The notes beneath the pieces were generated by a model. The model was not told the DNA's origin. It did not search any database and worked only from the letters and a program-made list of their open reading frames with translations. The translations under genes and the position numbers were made by a program. Shown here piece by piece: positions 6,621-14,277 of a stretch of 15,658 bases of DNA (position 1 is the stretch's first letter; every line of letters starts with the position of its first letter). This DNA is from Verrucomicrobiota bacterium. Lineage in GTDB: Bacteria; Verrucomicrobiota; Verrucomicrobiia; Opitutales; Opitutaceae. The DNA lies in NCBI GenBank assembly GCA_023386835.1, contig JAEWIY010000203.1:1-15658 (forward strand). The letters are read 5' to 3'.

Positions 6621-7643
6621 ATGGCCGAAATTGACTACACCAAGCTGTCCCGCGTCCAGAAGCTCGCGATCTTCCTGATCGTCATCGGGCCGGAGGCCGC
6701 GGCGGAATTGCTGCGGCAGTTCGAGGATTCGGAGATCGAGATGCTCTGTCGCGAGATGGGGCAGTTCACCATGATTTCCGACGCGGTCGCGCAGTCGGCG
6801 CTCGAGGAATTCACTCCGTTGATCGGCGAGAGCCTCGGTTCGACGCTCGGCGGCCTGGAATTCGCGAAACGCACGCTCGAGATCGCCCGCGGCGATTACA
6901 AGGCGAGCGTCATGCTCAACCGCGTGGGAGTGAGCGCCACCACCTCGACGGTCGACGTGATTGCCGACATCGCGGAAATGGAGGGCCGCCAGATCTTCAA
7001 TCTGATCAAGGAGGAGCAGCCGCAGACGATCGCGTTTGTGCTGTCGCACCTCACGGCCACCAAGAGCGCCTCTGTTTTTGCCCTGCTGCCGCCGGATCTG
7101 CGCGAGGAAGTGATCGAGCGCCTCGGCACGATCGAGAGCACGTCGATGGATCTGGTGTCGAAGATCGTCCGTAACCTGAGCCGTCACCTCGATCACAAAA
7201 CGACGCAGGCGTATCACAACAGTGGAGGCGTGCGGGCGGTCGCCGACCTGCTCAACAATCTCGAGAAGGAACTTTCCAAGTCGCTGCTGGCCCGCGTCGA
7301 GGAGCGCAACGCGCAACTCGGCGCCGCGATCCGCCGCAAGCTCTTCAGCTTCGACGACATTCGCCGCCTCCAGTCGGCGGACCTGCAGCGCGTGTTGCGC
7401 GAAGTCGACTCTTCGCACCTCGCGGTGGCGATGAAGTCCGCCGCCGAGGCCGTGCGGGAGGCGATCTACGGTGCGATCTCGAAACGTGCCGCCGAAGCCC
7501 TGCGCGAGGAAATCTCGATGCTCGGCCCGGTGCGTCTCAAGGATGTGGAGACGGCGCAGGATGCGATCATCCAGGTTGTGCGCCGCCTCGAGGAAGAGGG
7601 TGCGATCTCCCTCGCCGGAGACGACGACGCGATGGTCGCCTGA
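6621..7643 (+). CDS. fliG: Flagellar motor switch protein FliG
   Basis: FliG is the cytoplasmic rotor protein that binds FliF and FliM and takes torque from the stator. The 340-residue protein has the N-terminal FliF-binding domain (about 1-100), the middle domain with the EQPQTIAFVLSHL form of the EHPQ motif at 132-144, and the C-terminal torque domain. The torque helix SKRAAEALREEISMLGPVR (287-305) aligns with the enteric motor. The positions equivalent to K264, R281, D288, D289 and R297 are K272, R289, E296, E297 and R305, so the charge pattern is kept with Glu for Asp. The start ATG 6621 lies in GCCGCCATGG without a ribosome site. fliH starts 12 nt after the stop. Confidence 0.97.
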   Translation: MAEIDYTKLSRVQKLAIFLIVIGPEAAAELLRQFEDSEIEMLCREMGQFTMISDAVAQSALEEFTPLIGESLGSTLGGLEFAKRTLEIARGDYKASVMLNRVGVSATTSTVDVIADIAEMEGRQIFNLIKEEQPQTIAFVLSHLTATKSASVFALLPPDLREEVIERLGTIESTSMDLVSKIVRNLSRHLDHKTTQAYHNSGGVRAVADLLNNLEKELSKSLLARVEERNAQLGAAIRRKLFSFDDIRRLQSADLQRVLREVDSSHLAVAMKSAAEAVREAIYGAISKRAAEALREEISMLGPVRLKDVETAQDAIIQVVRRLEEEGAISLAGDDDAMVA

Positions 7644-7646
7644 CCC

Positions 7647-7651
7647 AGGAA
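7647..7651 (+). promoter_or_regulatory. Ribosome binding site of fliH
   Basis: AGGAA lies 4 nt before the fliH ATG at 7656 and just after the fliG stop. It supports this start and is one of only two clear Shine-Dalgarno sites inside the flagellar operon. Confidence 0.55.
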
Positions 7652-7655
7652 CCGA

Positions 7656-8243
7656 ATGCCGAACGTCCGACATCACATCGTCGCTTTCGACCGTCCGCTC
7701 GCGGGCGTGTCGTTGCCCGGCCATGACGCCCGGCGGCACACGGACGCGGAACTCGCGGCGGCGCGCCAGGCCGGTTATCGTGAGGGCACCGACTCGGCGC
7801 GCGCCTTTGCGGACCAGCAACTCGTGGAGTTGCGCGCGGAGATGCAGACGTTGAGCGAAGGCGTCTTTCAACAGTTGCTCAACGCGAGCCGCGACCTCGA
7901 GCAGCAGGTCTGTGCCGCGCTGCCGGCGCTGGCCGTGGAAGTGGGGCAACGTTTGCTGGCGGGCTTCGTCCCGCCGCCTGAACTCGTGGAGAAGCTCTGC
8001 CGTGAGGCGCTCGACCAGCTGTATCCGGAGCGCGAAGGCTTGGAACTGGTCGTCGGACCGCGTGACGCGTCGGTCCTGGAACGACTGTTGCCGTCGTGGC
8101 GAAATCATTTTCCGAACCTCAAGGTGACCGTGGATGATGAACTGAATCCCGGTGATTGCCTCGTGCGGAGCCGATTCGGCGTCACCGACGCCCGCGGCAG
8201 TGCGAAGATGGAGGGGCTCCGGCAGGAGCTGCTGAACGCTTGA
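7656..8243 (+). CDS. fliH: Flagellar export ATPase stator-like protein FliH
   Basis: FliH binds and regulates the export ATPase FliI and docks it to FliN at the C-ring. The 195-residue protein has a variable N terminus and then the Ala/Gly-spaced segment AARQAGYREGTDSA at about 35-48, which matches the AxxxGYxxG helix typical of FliH. A helical stretch follows to about 105, then a C-terminal domain with KVTVDDELNPGDCLVRS at 156-172 and FGVTDARGSAKMEGL near the end. These resemble the FliH/vacuolar ATPase subunit E-like C terminus. Unlike most genes here it has a ribosome site: AGGAA at 7647-7651, 4 nt before the ATG. It lies between fliG and fliI, the usual position. Confidence 0.93.
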   Translation: MPNVRHHIVAFDRPLAGVSLPGHDARRHTDAELAAARQAGYREGTDSARAFADQQLVELRAEMQTLSEGVFQQLLNASRDLEQQVCAALPALAVEVGQRLLAGFVPPPELVEKLCREALDQLYPEREGLELVVGPRDASVLERLLPSWRNHFPNLKVTVDDELNPGDCLVRSRFGVTDARGSAKMEGLRQELLNA

Positions 8244-8248
8244 AGACG

Positions 8249-9571
8249 ATGAGCCCCGGCGTGACCCAGTACGTGGAGGCGTTGCGTTCGCAGGTGCGGC
8301 ACGCGCCGGCCGCACAGCGTTTGGGTCGTGTGGCGGCGGTCACCGGTCTCGTCATCGAATCCGACGGGCCCAACGTCGGTTTGGGCGACCTGTGCTGGTT
8401 GCGTTCCGATCGGGAAAATTTCGAAGTGATGGCCGAGGTGGTCGGCTTTCGTGGATCACGCGTGCTGCTGATGCCGCTGGGCGACACCGCTGGCCTCCAT
8501 CCCGGCTGTACCGTGACGGCGGGTGATCGGCCGACGTTGCCCGTCTCCAGTCCGGCCCTCTACGGCCGCGTGCTCGATGCGCTCGGCCGGCCGTTCGACG
8601 AGCGTGGCCCGGTGCCGGTGCAGCGTGCATCCGGCGTCTCTGCCAAACCGCCGCATCCGTTGCGCCGCCAGCGCATCAAGGACGTGCTGCCGACGAGCGT
8701 GCGGGCGATCGATGTGTTCACGCCGTTTGGACGCGGACAGCGTATGGGCTTGTTCGCCGGATCCGGCGTCGGCAAATCCACGCTGCTCGGCATGATCGCT
8801 CGCGGTTGCACCGCCGACGTCGTGGTGATCGCCCTGGTGGGCGAGCGTGGCCGCGAAGTGCGCGAGTTTCTCGAGAAGGATTTGGGCGAGGAAGGCCTGG
8901 CTCGCTCCGTGGTGGTCGTGGCGACGTCGGATACACCGGCTCCGCTGCGTCTGCGCGCGGCGTTCACAGCCACGGCGATCGCCGAAGGTTATCGCGACGC
9001 CGGTCTCAACGTCCTGCTCCTGATGGATTCGGTGACGCGCTTCGCGATGGCGCAGCGCGAGATTGGCCTGGCTATTGGCGAGCCGCCGGCGACGCGCGGT
9101 TACACGCCGTCCGTTTTTGCCCTGTTGCCGCGCCTGCTCGAGCGCGCGGGAGCGGGGGAGCGGGGAGCGATCTCGGCCCTCTACACCGTGCTGGTGGAAG
9201 GTGACGACATGAACGAACCCGTCGCCGACACGGTCCGCGGCATTCTCGACGGGCACTTGGTGCTGTCGCGGGCTTTGGCGCACGCGAACCATTATCCGGC
9301 CATTGACGTTCTCGAGAGCGTGAGCCGTGTGTCCCGCGATATCTGCCGTCCGGAGGAACTGGAACTGGCGGCGCAGGCGCGCGAGCACCTCGCGGTGTAT
9401 CGGAAGAACGAGGACATCGTGACGATCGGTGCCTATCAGAAGGGCTCCAGCCCGGTGCTCGACCGCGCGGTGGCGTTGCATGACCCGCTGCGCAAGTTCC
9501 TGCGTCAGTCCGTCACCGAATCGTGCGAACGCGCCGCGGCCTTCCAACGGCTGCAGGAGGTGCTCAAGTGA
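8249..9571 (+). CDS. fliI: Flagellum-specific export ATPase FliI
   Basis: FliI is the F1-beta-like ATPase of the flagellar type III export apparatus. From ATG 8249 it has 440 residues, the normal length. The N-terminal beta-barrel region (about 20-100) is followed by the nucleotide-binding domain. Walker A is GSGVGKST at 171-178, the GERGREVREF motif follows, and the Walker B strand LNVLLLMDSVTRFA carries the Asp. AIGEPPATRGYTPSVFALLPRLLERAG and YTVLVEGDDMNEPVADTVRGILDGH (starts of longer conserved runs) are diagnostic of type III ATPases. The frame is open upstream to 8156 inside fliH, but those residues do not resemble FliI. ATG 8249 is 5 nt after the fliH stop. The stop overlaps the fliJ GTG by 4 nt (GTGA). 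Confidence 0.97.
   Translation: MSPGVTQYVEALRSQVRHAPAAQRLGRVAAVTGLVIESDGPNVGLGDLCWLRSDRENFEVMAEVVGFRGSRVLLMPLGDTAGLHPGCTVTAGDRPTLPVSSPALYGRVLDALGRPFDERGPVPVQRASGVSAKPPHPLRRQRIKDVLPTSVRAIDVFTPFGRGQRMGLFAGSGVGKSTLLGMIARGCTADVVVIALVGERGREVREFLEKDLGEEGLARSVVVVATSDTPAPLRLRAAFTATAIAEGYRDAGLNVLLLMDSVTRFAMAQREIGLAIGEPPATRGYTPSVFALLPRLLERAGAGERGAISALYTVLVEGDDMNEPVADTVRGILDGHLVLSRALAHANHYPAIDVLESVSRVSRDICRPEELELAAQAREHLAVYRKNEDIVTIGAYQKGSSPVLDRAVALHDPLRKFLRQSVTESCERAAAFQRLQEVLK
9555..9560 (+). promoter_or_regulatory. Ribosome binding site of fliJ
   Basis: A perfect AGGAGG lies 7 nt before the GTG at 9568. It supports the GTG as the fliJ start rather than an upstream in-frame codon, and is the strongest site next to any gene in this operon. 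Confidence 0.75.
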
Positions 9572-10023
9572 AACGGTTTCGTTTTCCGCTGCAGAGCGTG
9601 TCGACGGTGCGGGCGTGGCGTGAGCGTGCGGCGAGGGAAGCTTTTGCCACCGCCGTGCAGCAGCTCGCGCAGGCTGACCAAGCGCTCCAGCAGGTGCGGA
9701 CGCGCGTTGTCGAATTGGAGAACCTGCTTCGCCATGGGCAGGCGACGACTTTTCGGCCGCAGGAGCACGCGGCTGCCGTGACGGCGTACCAACATGAGCT
9801 GCTGAACGTAAGAGCCGCAGAAGAAAAGCGTGCCGCGGCGGACAGCGCGCTCACACGCGCGCGGCAGGACTGGCAGGCGGCGCGCAATCAGTTGCGTGTG
9901 ATCAATCAACTGGAGCAGCGGGCGCGACAGGCGCACGGACTGGCCCAGGAAAAGGACGAACAATCGGCGCTCGATGAGATCGCCACCCTGCGTGCGTCGC
10001 GCGCGGGCCTCGTACAGTCATGA
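9568..10023 (+). CDS. fliJ: Flagellar export chaperone/ATPase stalk protein FliJ
   Basis: FliJ is the central stalk of the FliI hexamer, resembling the F1 gamma subunit, and helps couple ATP hydrolysis to export. The 151-residue protein is almost wholly charged and helical, rich in Gln/Glu/Ala/Arg, and starts VKRFRFPLQSV, the N-terminal motif typical of FliJ (FxFxLxxV). The start is GTG 9568, which overlaps the fliI stop as GTGA and has AGGAGG 7 nt upstream; the frame opens earlier, but those residues fall inside fliI. Sequence conservation in this family is low, so the call leans on length, coiled-coil character, N-terminal motif and position after fliI. The stop overlaps the next ATG as ATGA. 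Confidence 0.88.
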   Translation: MKRFRFPLQSVSTVRAWRERAAREAFATAVQQLAQADQALQQVRTRVVELENLLRHGQATTFRPQEHAAAVTAYQHELLNVRAAEEKRAAADSALTRARQDWQAARNQLRVINQLEQRARQAHGLAQEKDEQSALDEIATLRASRAGLVQS

Positions 10024-10631
10024 AACTGCTGCGTTCCCCTCTCGTTGTCATCCTTCTCGGCACTTTGCTCGGCAGTGCCGTGGGCCTCGCCGCGTTCTGG
10101 CAGGCCGCCCAGCAGCTGATCGCGGAAGTGCGTGAGGCCGAAGCGGCGGCAGTGGAGGCGAGCCGGCCCGACAAACCGTGGGATTTCTGGACGCTTGAGA
10201 TCGACAACCTCGCGAGCGAACTGCGGGCCCAACGCGAATCGTTGGCGCGCCGCGAAGAACAACTGCGCGCGCAGCAAGTGCGACTCGACGCGGAGCAGGC
10301 GGAACTCGCGCAGCTCCGGGCGGAGTTGCAGGCGCTCCGCGAAGAAATCGGCACCCGCGTGATCCAGATCCAGCAGGATGAGGAGCGTAATCTGAAGACG
10401 CTCGCCCAGACGTACAGCAACCTCTCCCCGCGCTCGGCGCTCGCGATCCTCAACCAACTGGATGAGCCGACGACGGTGAAGATCCTCGCGTTGATGAAAC
10501 CGGAGGTCAGCGCCGCTCTCTTCGAGCAGATGGGGCAAGCGGCCCTGACCGATCCGGAGATGGCGCGCCGCGCCGCCCTCCTTTCCGACCGGCTACGGCT
10601 GGTTCGCCCGGCCACCCGCGTGGCCAACTAA
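10020..10631 (+). CDS. MotE-like membrane coiled-coil protein with MgtE-N/FliG-middle-like domain
   Basis: The 203-residue protein has an N-terminal membrane segment (about 7-27) after a short basic start, a Glu/Gln/Arg-rich coiled coil at about 58-125, and a C-terminal domain at about 124-195. In that domain, LKTLAQTYSNLSPRSALAIL and QLDEPTTVKILALMKPEVSA resemble the MgtE N-terminal/FliG middle domain family. This architecture matches MotE of Rhizobium, a periplasmic chaperone for MotC, and YlxF of Bacillus, which lies between fliJ and fliK. The gene also lies between fliJ and fliK and overlaps fliJ by 4 nt (ATGA), so a flagellar job is likely, perhaps stator or export support. The exact function cannot be read from sequence. 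The fold would put the C-terminal domain outside the cytoplasm. Confidence 0.82.
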   Translation: MKLLRSPLVVILLGTLLGSAVGLAAFWQAAQQLIAEVREAEAAAVEASRPDKPWDFWTLEIDNLASELRAQRESLARREEQLRAQQVRLDAEQAELAQLRAELQALREEIGTRVIQIQQDEERNLKTLAQTYSNLSPRSALAILNQLDEPTTVKILALMKPEVSAALFEQMGQAALTDPEMARRAALLSDRLRLVRPATRVAN

Positions 10632-10651
10632 TCTTTTCCCAAACCCAACCG

Positions 10652-10671
10652 CGGCACCAGGGACGGTGCCG
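10652..10671 (+). other. Hairpin between the MotE-like gene and fliK
   Basis: CGGCACC (10652-10658) and GGTGCCG (10665-10671) form a perfect 7-bp stem with a 6-nt loop AGGGAC, in the 72-nt gap before fliK. No T-tract follows, so it is not an intrinsic terminator of standard form. It might modulate readthrough, RNA processing or fliK translation; no such function is shown. Confidence 0.4.
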
Positions 10672-10703
10672 TTGTCCGGGGCCAGGACGGCCCACCTGCC
10701 GCC

Positions 10704-12257
10704 ATGGCTCCCGCTTCAGCTTCGTCCCACGATTTCTCCCAACTTTGCGCCACCACGTCTGCGACGCCGGGCAACCTCGGCTCCAGTGGGACGGGTGAGA
10801 CCGCGCTCACTTCGCCTGCTTGCGCGGGCGGCGACTTTGCCGACGTCCTGCAGGCCCAGGTCTCGCCGAAGCCGGCGCCAGCGGTGGTCGCGGGGCAGGG
10901 TAACGCCCCTGCGGATACCACCGCGTCGGCGAATGGCACCGCCAGCCTGGCGCCGTGGTTCACATCGCCTGACTTGGAGCCGGCTCCTGAAGAAACGGAG
11001 CTGCTCGACTCGGAGACCGAAGAAACCGAGGAGGACGAGACGAACAGTGAGCGGTCGGAGGAGGCGGCGGGCTTGTTGTTCTGGCATCCCGGTGCGCCGG
11101 CAGAACCGGTGACGCGTAGCCGTTCGACGGGTACGCAAGAACGCGAAGCAGAAGGCGATGACACCGCCGAACTTCCGGGAAACACGGGCCGGAAAGACAA
11201 CGCAGGCGCCGAAAGCGCGGTTCGGCAAGTGCAGGGCGGAGCCGGCAACACGACGGCCGATGCGCGTTCGTCAGCCTCGGCCGCACCCATTATGCGGGGC
11301 AATTCACCCACCGCCTTCCTGGTTGAGGAAGATGCGGCCGTCGGAGGACCGAAGCCTGCCGCGGCTGAAGAAGCCTTCGGAACGGCACTGGCCGCCGAGG
11401 TCGCTGAAGAGCCGGTGCCGGTGGCCCGGGCGTTCCGTTCGAGCCGCCGCCTTCAGCAGGTGGAGCGGTTGAGCGAAGAGCCGCATCGGTTGTCGCGTTT
11501 TGCCGAATACGGACGGATCGCGGAGGGTGCGTCAGCGACCCCGACGACGGCGGCACGTTTTGCCGGGCCGGCCCCGATCGAGGAAGCGCAGCCGGTCAAA
11601 CCGGGCGAACCGGCACTGCGAAGAATGGCGGAAAACGTTGTTCAGCAGATAGTAAAGCCCGCGCTCAAAGCAGTTGGCATTGATCCTGCGAAGGTGAGCG
11701 CCGTCATGGAATTTGTTGCCCACGAGCCCGCTGCTCTGACCGAGTCCGCCGATCCGGCGGATCCGGCGACGGCGGCTGGAGCCACGCGGGCGGTCGAGCA
11801 GGTGCTGCGCACCGCCGACCTGATGCGTTCAGCCGAGCGCCCGGGGCTGAACCTGCGCCTCGATTTTGGTGAATCCGGTCCGCTCAACGTGCAGATCACG
11901 TTGCGCGACGGTTGTGTGCATGCGCTCTTCCGCAGCGACTCGCCCGAGATCCGCGACACAATCGCGCAGGCTTGGACGGCGTACGCGCAGCGCGGCGAGA
12001 TCGGTGGGCTTCCGCTCGCCGAGCCGGTGCTGCTGCCCTTGCGCGCTCCCGCTAACGCGGTGGCCGAGACGAGCCGTTTCGCCGGTTCTTCCGGCGAACA
12101 AAGCCCGGAAGGCCGCTCCGAGCGGCAGGCGCGCACCCAGGACGAACAAGTCCCGGCGTCAGTGATGCGCCTCACCCGGCGGCGCACGGCCGCATCCCTC
12201 CCGGTTTCCTCTCCGGTGCGCGAAGCCGCGGCCGGTCATCTCCGCGTCCACGCCTGA
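10704..12257 (+). CDS. fliK: Flagellar hook-length control protein FliK
   Basis: FliK measures hook length and triggers the switch of export specificity. The 517-residue protein has a long, poorly conserved, Ala/Pro/Glu-rich N-terminal part and a C-terminal FliK domain at about 381-446: LNLRLDFGESGPLNVQITL, RDGCVHALFRSDSPEIRDTI and a following amphipathic helix match the usual hook-length domain pattern. Residues 90-120 are strongly acidic (EETELLDSETEETEEDE). About 70 further residues, many basic, follow the conserved domain. The start ATG 10704 lies in GCCGCCATGG; the frame is open upstream only to the TAA of the preceding gene and offers no other start. Position before flgD supports the call. 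Identity of the N-terminal part rests on context. Confidence 0.85.
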   Translation: MAPASASSHDFSQLCATTSATPGNLGSSGTGETALTSPACAGGDFADVLQAQVSPKPAPAVVAGQGNAPADTTASANGTASLAPWFTSPDLEPAPEETELLDSETEETEEDETNSERSEEAAGLLFWHPGAPAEPVTRSRSTGTQEREAEGDDTAELPGNTGRKDNAGAESAVRQVQGGAGNTTADARSSASAAPIMRGNSPTAFLVEEDAAVGGPKPAAAEEAFGTALAAEVAEEPVPVARAFRSSRRLQQVERLSEEPHRLSRFAEYGRIAEGASATPTTAARFAGPAPIEEAQPVKPGEPALRRMAENVVQQIVKPALKAVGIDPAKVSAVMEFVAHEPAALTESADPADPATAAGATRAVEQVLRTADLMRSAERPGLNLRLDFGESGPLNVQITLRDGCVHALFRSDSPEIRDTIAQAWTAYAQRGEIGGLPLAEPVLLPLRAPANAVAETSRFAGSSGEQSPEGRSERQARTQDEQVPASVMRLTRRRTAASLPVSSPVREAAAGHLRVHA

Positions 12258-12259
12258 CC

Positions 12260-12718
12260 ATGAACATCACGTCCACCACGGGTACTTCCGGAGCGAATAC
12301 CGCCGCTGAGTCGGCTGCCGCCCGCCTTCCGCAGCAGACGCTCGGACAGGAGGACTTCCTCAAGCTTCTCACCGTCCAGCTGTCCAAGCAGGACCCGATG
12401 GCCCCGATGACCGACCAGTCGTTCATCGCCCAGATGGCCCAGTTCAGCTCGTTGCAACAGGCGAGTGAAATGGCCAAGGACATGAGCCTGCTGCGGGCCG
12501 ACGGCCAGATGCAGGCGGCCAGCGTGCTGATCGGCAAGGAAGTCACCGTCGCGATGGCGGATGGCGACATCACCGGCACGGTCAGCGAAGTCGCCTCCGA
12601 CGGTGGCATGATGCACGTCAAGATCGGCGACACCTACTACCCTTACCAGCTCGTCTACCGGGTCTCGTCTCCGACGGAGGCTCCGACGCCGGCCCCGGCC
12701 GACAACACCACGTCCTGA
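12260..12718 (+). CDS. flgD: Flagellar hook-capping protein FlgD (short form)
   Basis: FlgD caps the growing hook and permits hook subunit assembly. The 152-residue protein has the conserved N-terminal domain QTLGQEDFLKLLTVQLSKQD (26-45), PMAPMTDQSFIAQMAQFSSLQQ (46-67) and a following helix. A short beta domain follows at about 86-135 (ASVLIGKEVTV, GTVSEVASDGG, YYPYQLVYRV), resembling the Tudor-like module. Longer enteric-type proteins of about 230 residues carry an extra Ig-like domain that appears absent, as in short Gram-positive forms. The tail is Pro/Thr/Ala-rich. ATG 12260 is 2 nt after the fliK stop with no ribosome site, implying coupled translation. The hook gene follows 25 nt downstream. 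Confidence 0.94.
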   Translation: MNITSTTGTSGANTAAESAAARLPQQTLGQEDFLKLLTVQLSKQDPMAPMTDQSFIAQMAQFSSLQQASEMAKDMSLLRADGQMQAASVLIGKEVTVAMADGDITGTVSEVASDGGMMHVKIGDTYYPYQLVYRVSSPTEAPTPAPADNTTS

Positions 12719-12743
12719 TTCAACTCAACTCCCCCGTCTCCTT

Positions 12744-13643
12744 ATGTCTCTCATCGGCACCCTTACTTCCGGCGTCAGCGCGTTGCGCAGCTTCACCAAA
12801 GGCTTGGAAGTCATCGGCAACAATATCGCCAACGTGAATACCGCGGGCTTCAAGGGCTCGAAGGTCACCTTCGCCGAAAGCTTCAGCAACACGTTGCGCG
12901 CCTCGGCTCCGTCGAGTGGCGGTTCGTCGAACCAGTCGGCCATGCAGGTCGGCACCGGCGTTCGCCTTTCCCAGATCAGCGCCAAGTTCACGCAGGGCGC
13001 GCTCACGACCACCGGCGTCACGACCGACCTCGGTGTTTCGGGCAACGGCTTTTTCCGCGTACGCAACCCGCTCGACGGTTCGGAGTTTGTCACCCGCGCC
13101 GGTGATTTCCGGATCGACGATGCGGGCTACCTCGTCACGGCGCAGGGCTACCGCGTCCAGGGTGCCACGGGCACCTCGGCCACCGGTGTGACCGCGACCG
13201 TGGGCGACATCCGTCTCAGCCCCGCGGGGACCGTGCCGACCGGCGCGGATCCGGCGGCGGTCCGCCAGTCCTTCAGCATCGATCGTCAGGGCAATATTGT
13301 GGAGTTCTACTCCGATGGCACCTCGGCGGTCTCCAACCGCGTTCTGCTGCAGAATTTCTCCGATCCGAGCGGCCTGCAGAAGTTCGGCGACAATCTCTAC
13401 ACCAACATGACGGCCGCGGGCCCGATCGGCGGCCTCTCGCTGTCCGGTGCGGCCGGCAGCCCGAACCTCCCGGGTGAGGGCGGCCTCGGCACGATCGAGT
13501 CCGGCATGCTCGAGCTCTCCAACGTCGACCTGACCGAGGAGTTTGCGAACATGATCACGACGCAGCGCTCGTTCCAGGCGGGCTCGCGCGTGGTCACGGT
13601 TTCCGACGCGATCCTCGAGGAAGTCGTCAACCTGAAGCGCTGA
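12744..13643 (+). CDS. flgE: Flagellar hook protein FlgE (short form; FlgE/FlgF/FlgG family)
   Basis: The 299-residue protein has the N-terminal rod/hook motif NNIANVNTAGFKGSK at 26-40, a central part with TTDLGVSGNGFFRV at about 93-106 and VTRAGDFRIDDAGYLVTAQG, and the C-terminal helix LSNVDLTEEFANMITTQRSFQ, which continues to VVNLKR. These are shared by hook (FlgE) and distal rod (FlgF/FlgG) proteins. Position directly after flgD and before fliL favours FlgE, the hook subunit secreted to the cell surface. It is about 100 residues shorter than enteric FlgE, so the outer hook domains are reduced, as in short Bacillus-type hooks. FlgG is the main alternative. The start is ATG 12744 in a pyrimidine-rich leader without a ribosome site. 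Confidence 0.88.
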   Translation: MSLIGTLTSGVSALRSFTKGLEVIGNNIANVNTAGFKGSKVTFAESFSNTLRASAPSSGGSSNQSAMQVGTGVRLSQISAKFTQGALTTTGVTTDLGVSGNGFFRVRNPLDGSEFVTRAGDFRIDDAGYLVTAQGYRVQGATGTSATGVTATVGDIRLSPAGTVPTGADPAAVRQSFSIDRQGNIVEFYSDGTSAVSNRVLLQNFSDPSGLQKFGDNLYTNMTAAGPIGGLSLSGAAGSPNLPGEGGLGTIESGMLELSNVDLTEEFANMITTQRSFQAGSRVVTVSDAILEEVVNLKR

Positions 13644-13687
13644 TTCGGTAGTTCAGTCCGGACTACACGACATCGTCCCTTTCCACC

Positions 13688-14257
13688 ATGTCCGCCAAGA
13701 CCGAAGCAACCTCGCCCACGCCCGAAGCCGGCGCGGCGCTTGCCGCCCCGGCGAAAGCCGGCCTGAAGCCGTGGCTGCCGGTGCTGCTCGCGCTGATCCT
13801 GGCGCCGGCGGTGAGTTTTGGTGTCGCGCAGTTCGTGCTCGTGCCGCAGTTGAAGGCGAGCCTCGGCGGCGATTCCTCCGCCCCTGCCGCCGCTCCCGCG
13901 AAACCGGAAGGCGGCCACGGGAAATCCGGTGGCCACAAGGGCGCGGAGACCGGCGCGCTGAATACCTTCAAGTTTGAGAACGTGGTGGTGAACCTCGCCG
14001 GCACGATGGGGACGCGGTATTTGAAGACCACCTTCATCGTGACGGGCCCGCAGAGCGACCTTGCCGCGCGTTTTGAGACGGCTCGTCCGCAATTGCTCGA
14101 CGTCACGATCAGCGTGCTGTCTTCCCTGTCGCTGTCGGACCTCGAGGAGCCCGGCGCGAAGAACATCATTCGCGAGAAGCTGGTGAACTCCTACAACCAG
14201 GCCCTTGGACAGCGTGTGGCTGACCAGGTGTTCTTCTCCGAGTTCGTCGTTCAGTAA
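13688..14257 (+). CDS. fliL: Flagellar basal body-associated protein FliL
   Basis: FliL surrounds the stator units in the inner membrane and supports motor torque. The 189-residue protein has a cytoplasmic Ala/Pro-rich N terminus, one membrane segment at about 28-52, and a linker with Gly/His-rich stretch GGHGKSGGHKG near 75-85. A periplasmic FliL domain follows from about 92: FKFENVVVNLAGTMGTRYLKT, VISVLSSLSLSDLEEPG-type segment and the IIREKLVNSYNQAL helix, ending QVFFSEFVVQ. The latter parts match the family closely. ATG 13688 follows a 44-nt gap after flgE and lacks a ribosome site. It precedes fliM, the usual fliL-fliM-fliN order. Confidence 0.93.
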   Translation: MSAKTEATSPTPEAGAALAAPAKAGLKPWLPVLLALILAPAVSFGVAQFVLVPQLKASLGGDSSAPAAAPAKPEGGHGKSGGHKGAETGALNTFKFENVVVNLAGTMGTRYLKTTFIVTGPQSDLAARFETARPQLLDVTISVLSSLSLSDLEEPGAKNIIREKLVNSYNQALGQRVADQVFFSEFVVQ

Positions 14258-14277
14258 GCGACCGTTCCCGCGCTGCC

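Noticed and set aside
8156..8248. Upstream extension of fliI into fliH
   Set aside because: The extra 31 residues are Arg/Pro-rich shadow sequence of fliH, and the ATG at 8249 gives the family's normal length.
6363..8315. A 650-codon open frame on the minus strand opposite the fliF end, fliG and fliH
   Set aside because: It is the GC-driven shadow of three well-recognised plus-strand genes; its Arg/His-rich translation shows no family motif.
11751..11768. Tandem 9-nt repeat GATCCGGCG in fliK
   Set aside because: Two copies encoding Asp-Pro-Ala twice; trivial low-complexity coding sequence rather than a functional repeat.
13655..13664. Palindrome AGTCCGGACT between flgE and fliL
   Set aside because: Perfect but only 10 nt with no loop or T-tract; expected by chance and not a convincing terminator or operator.
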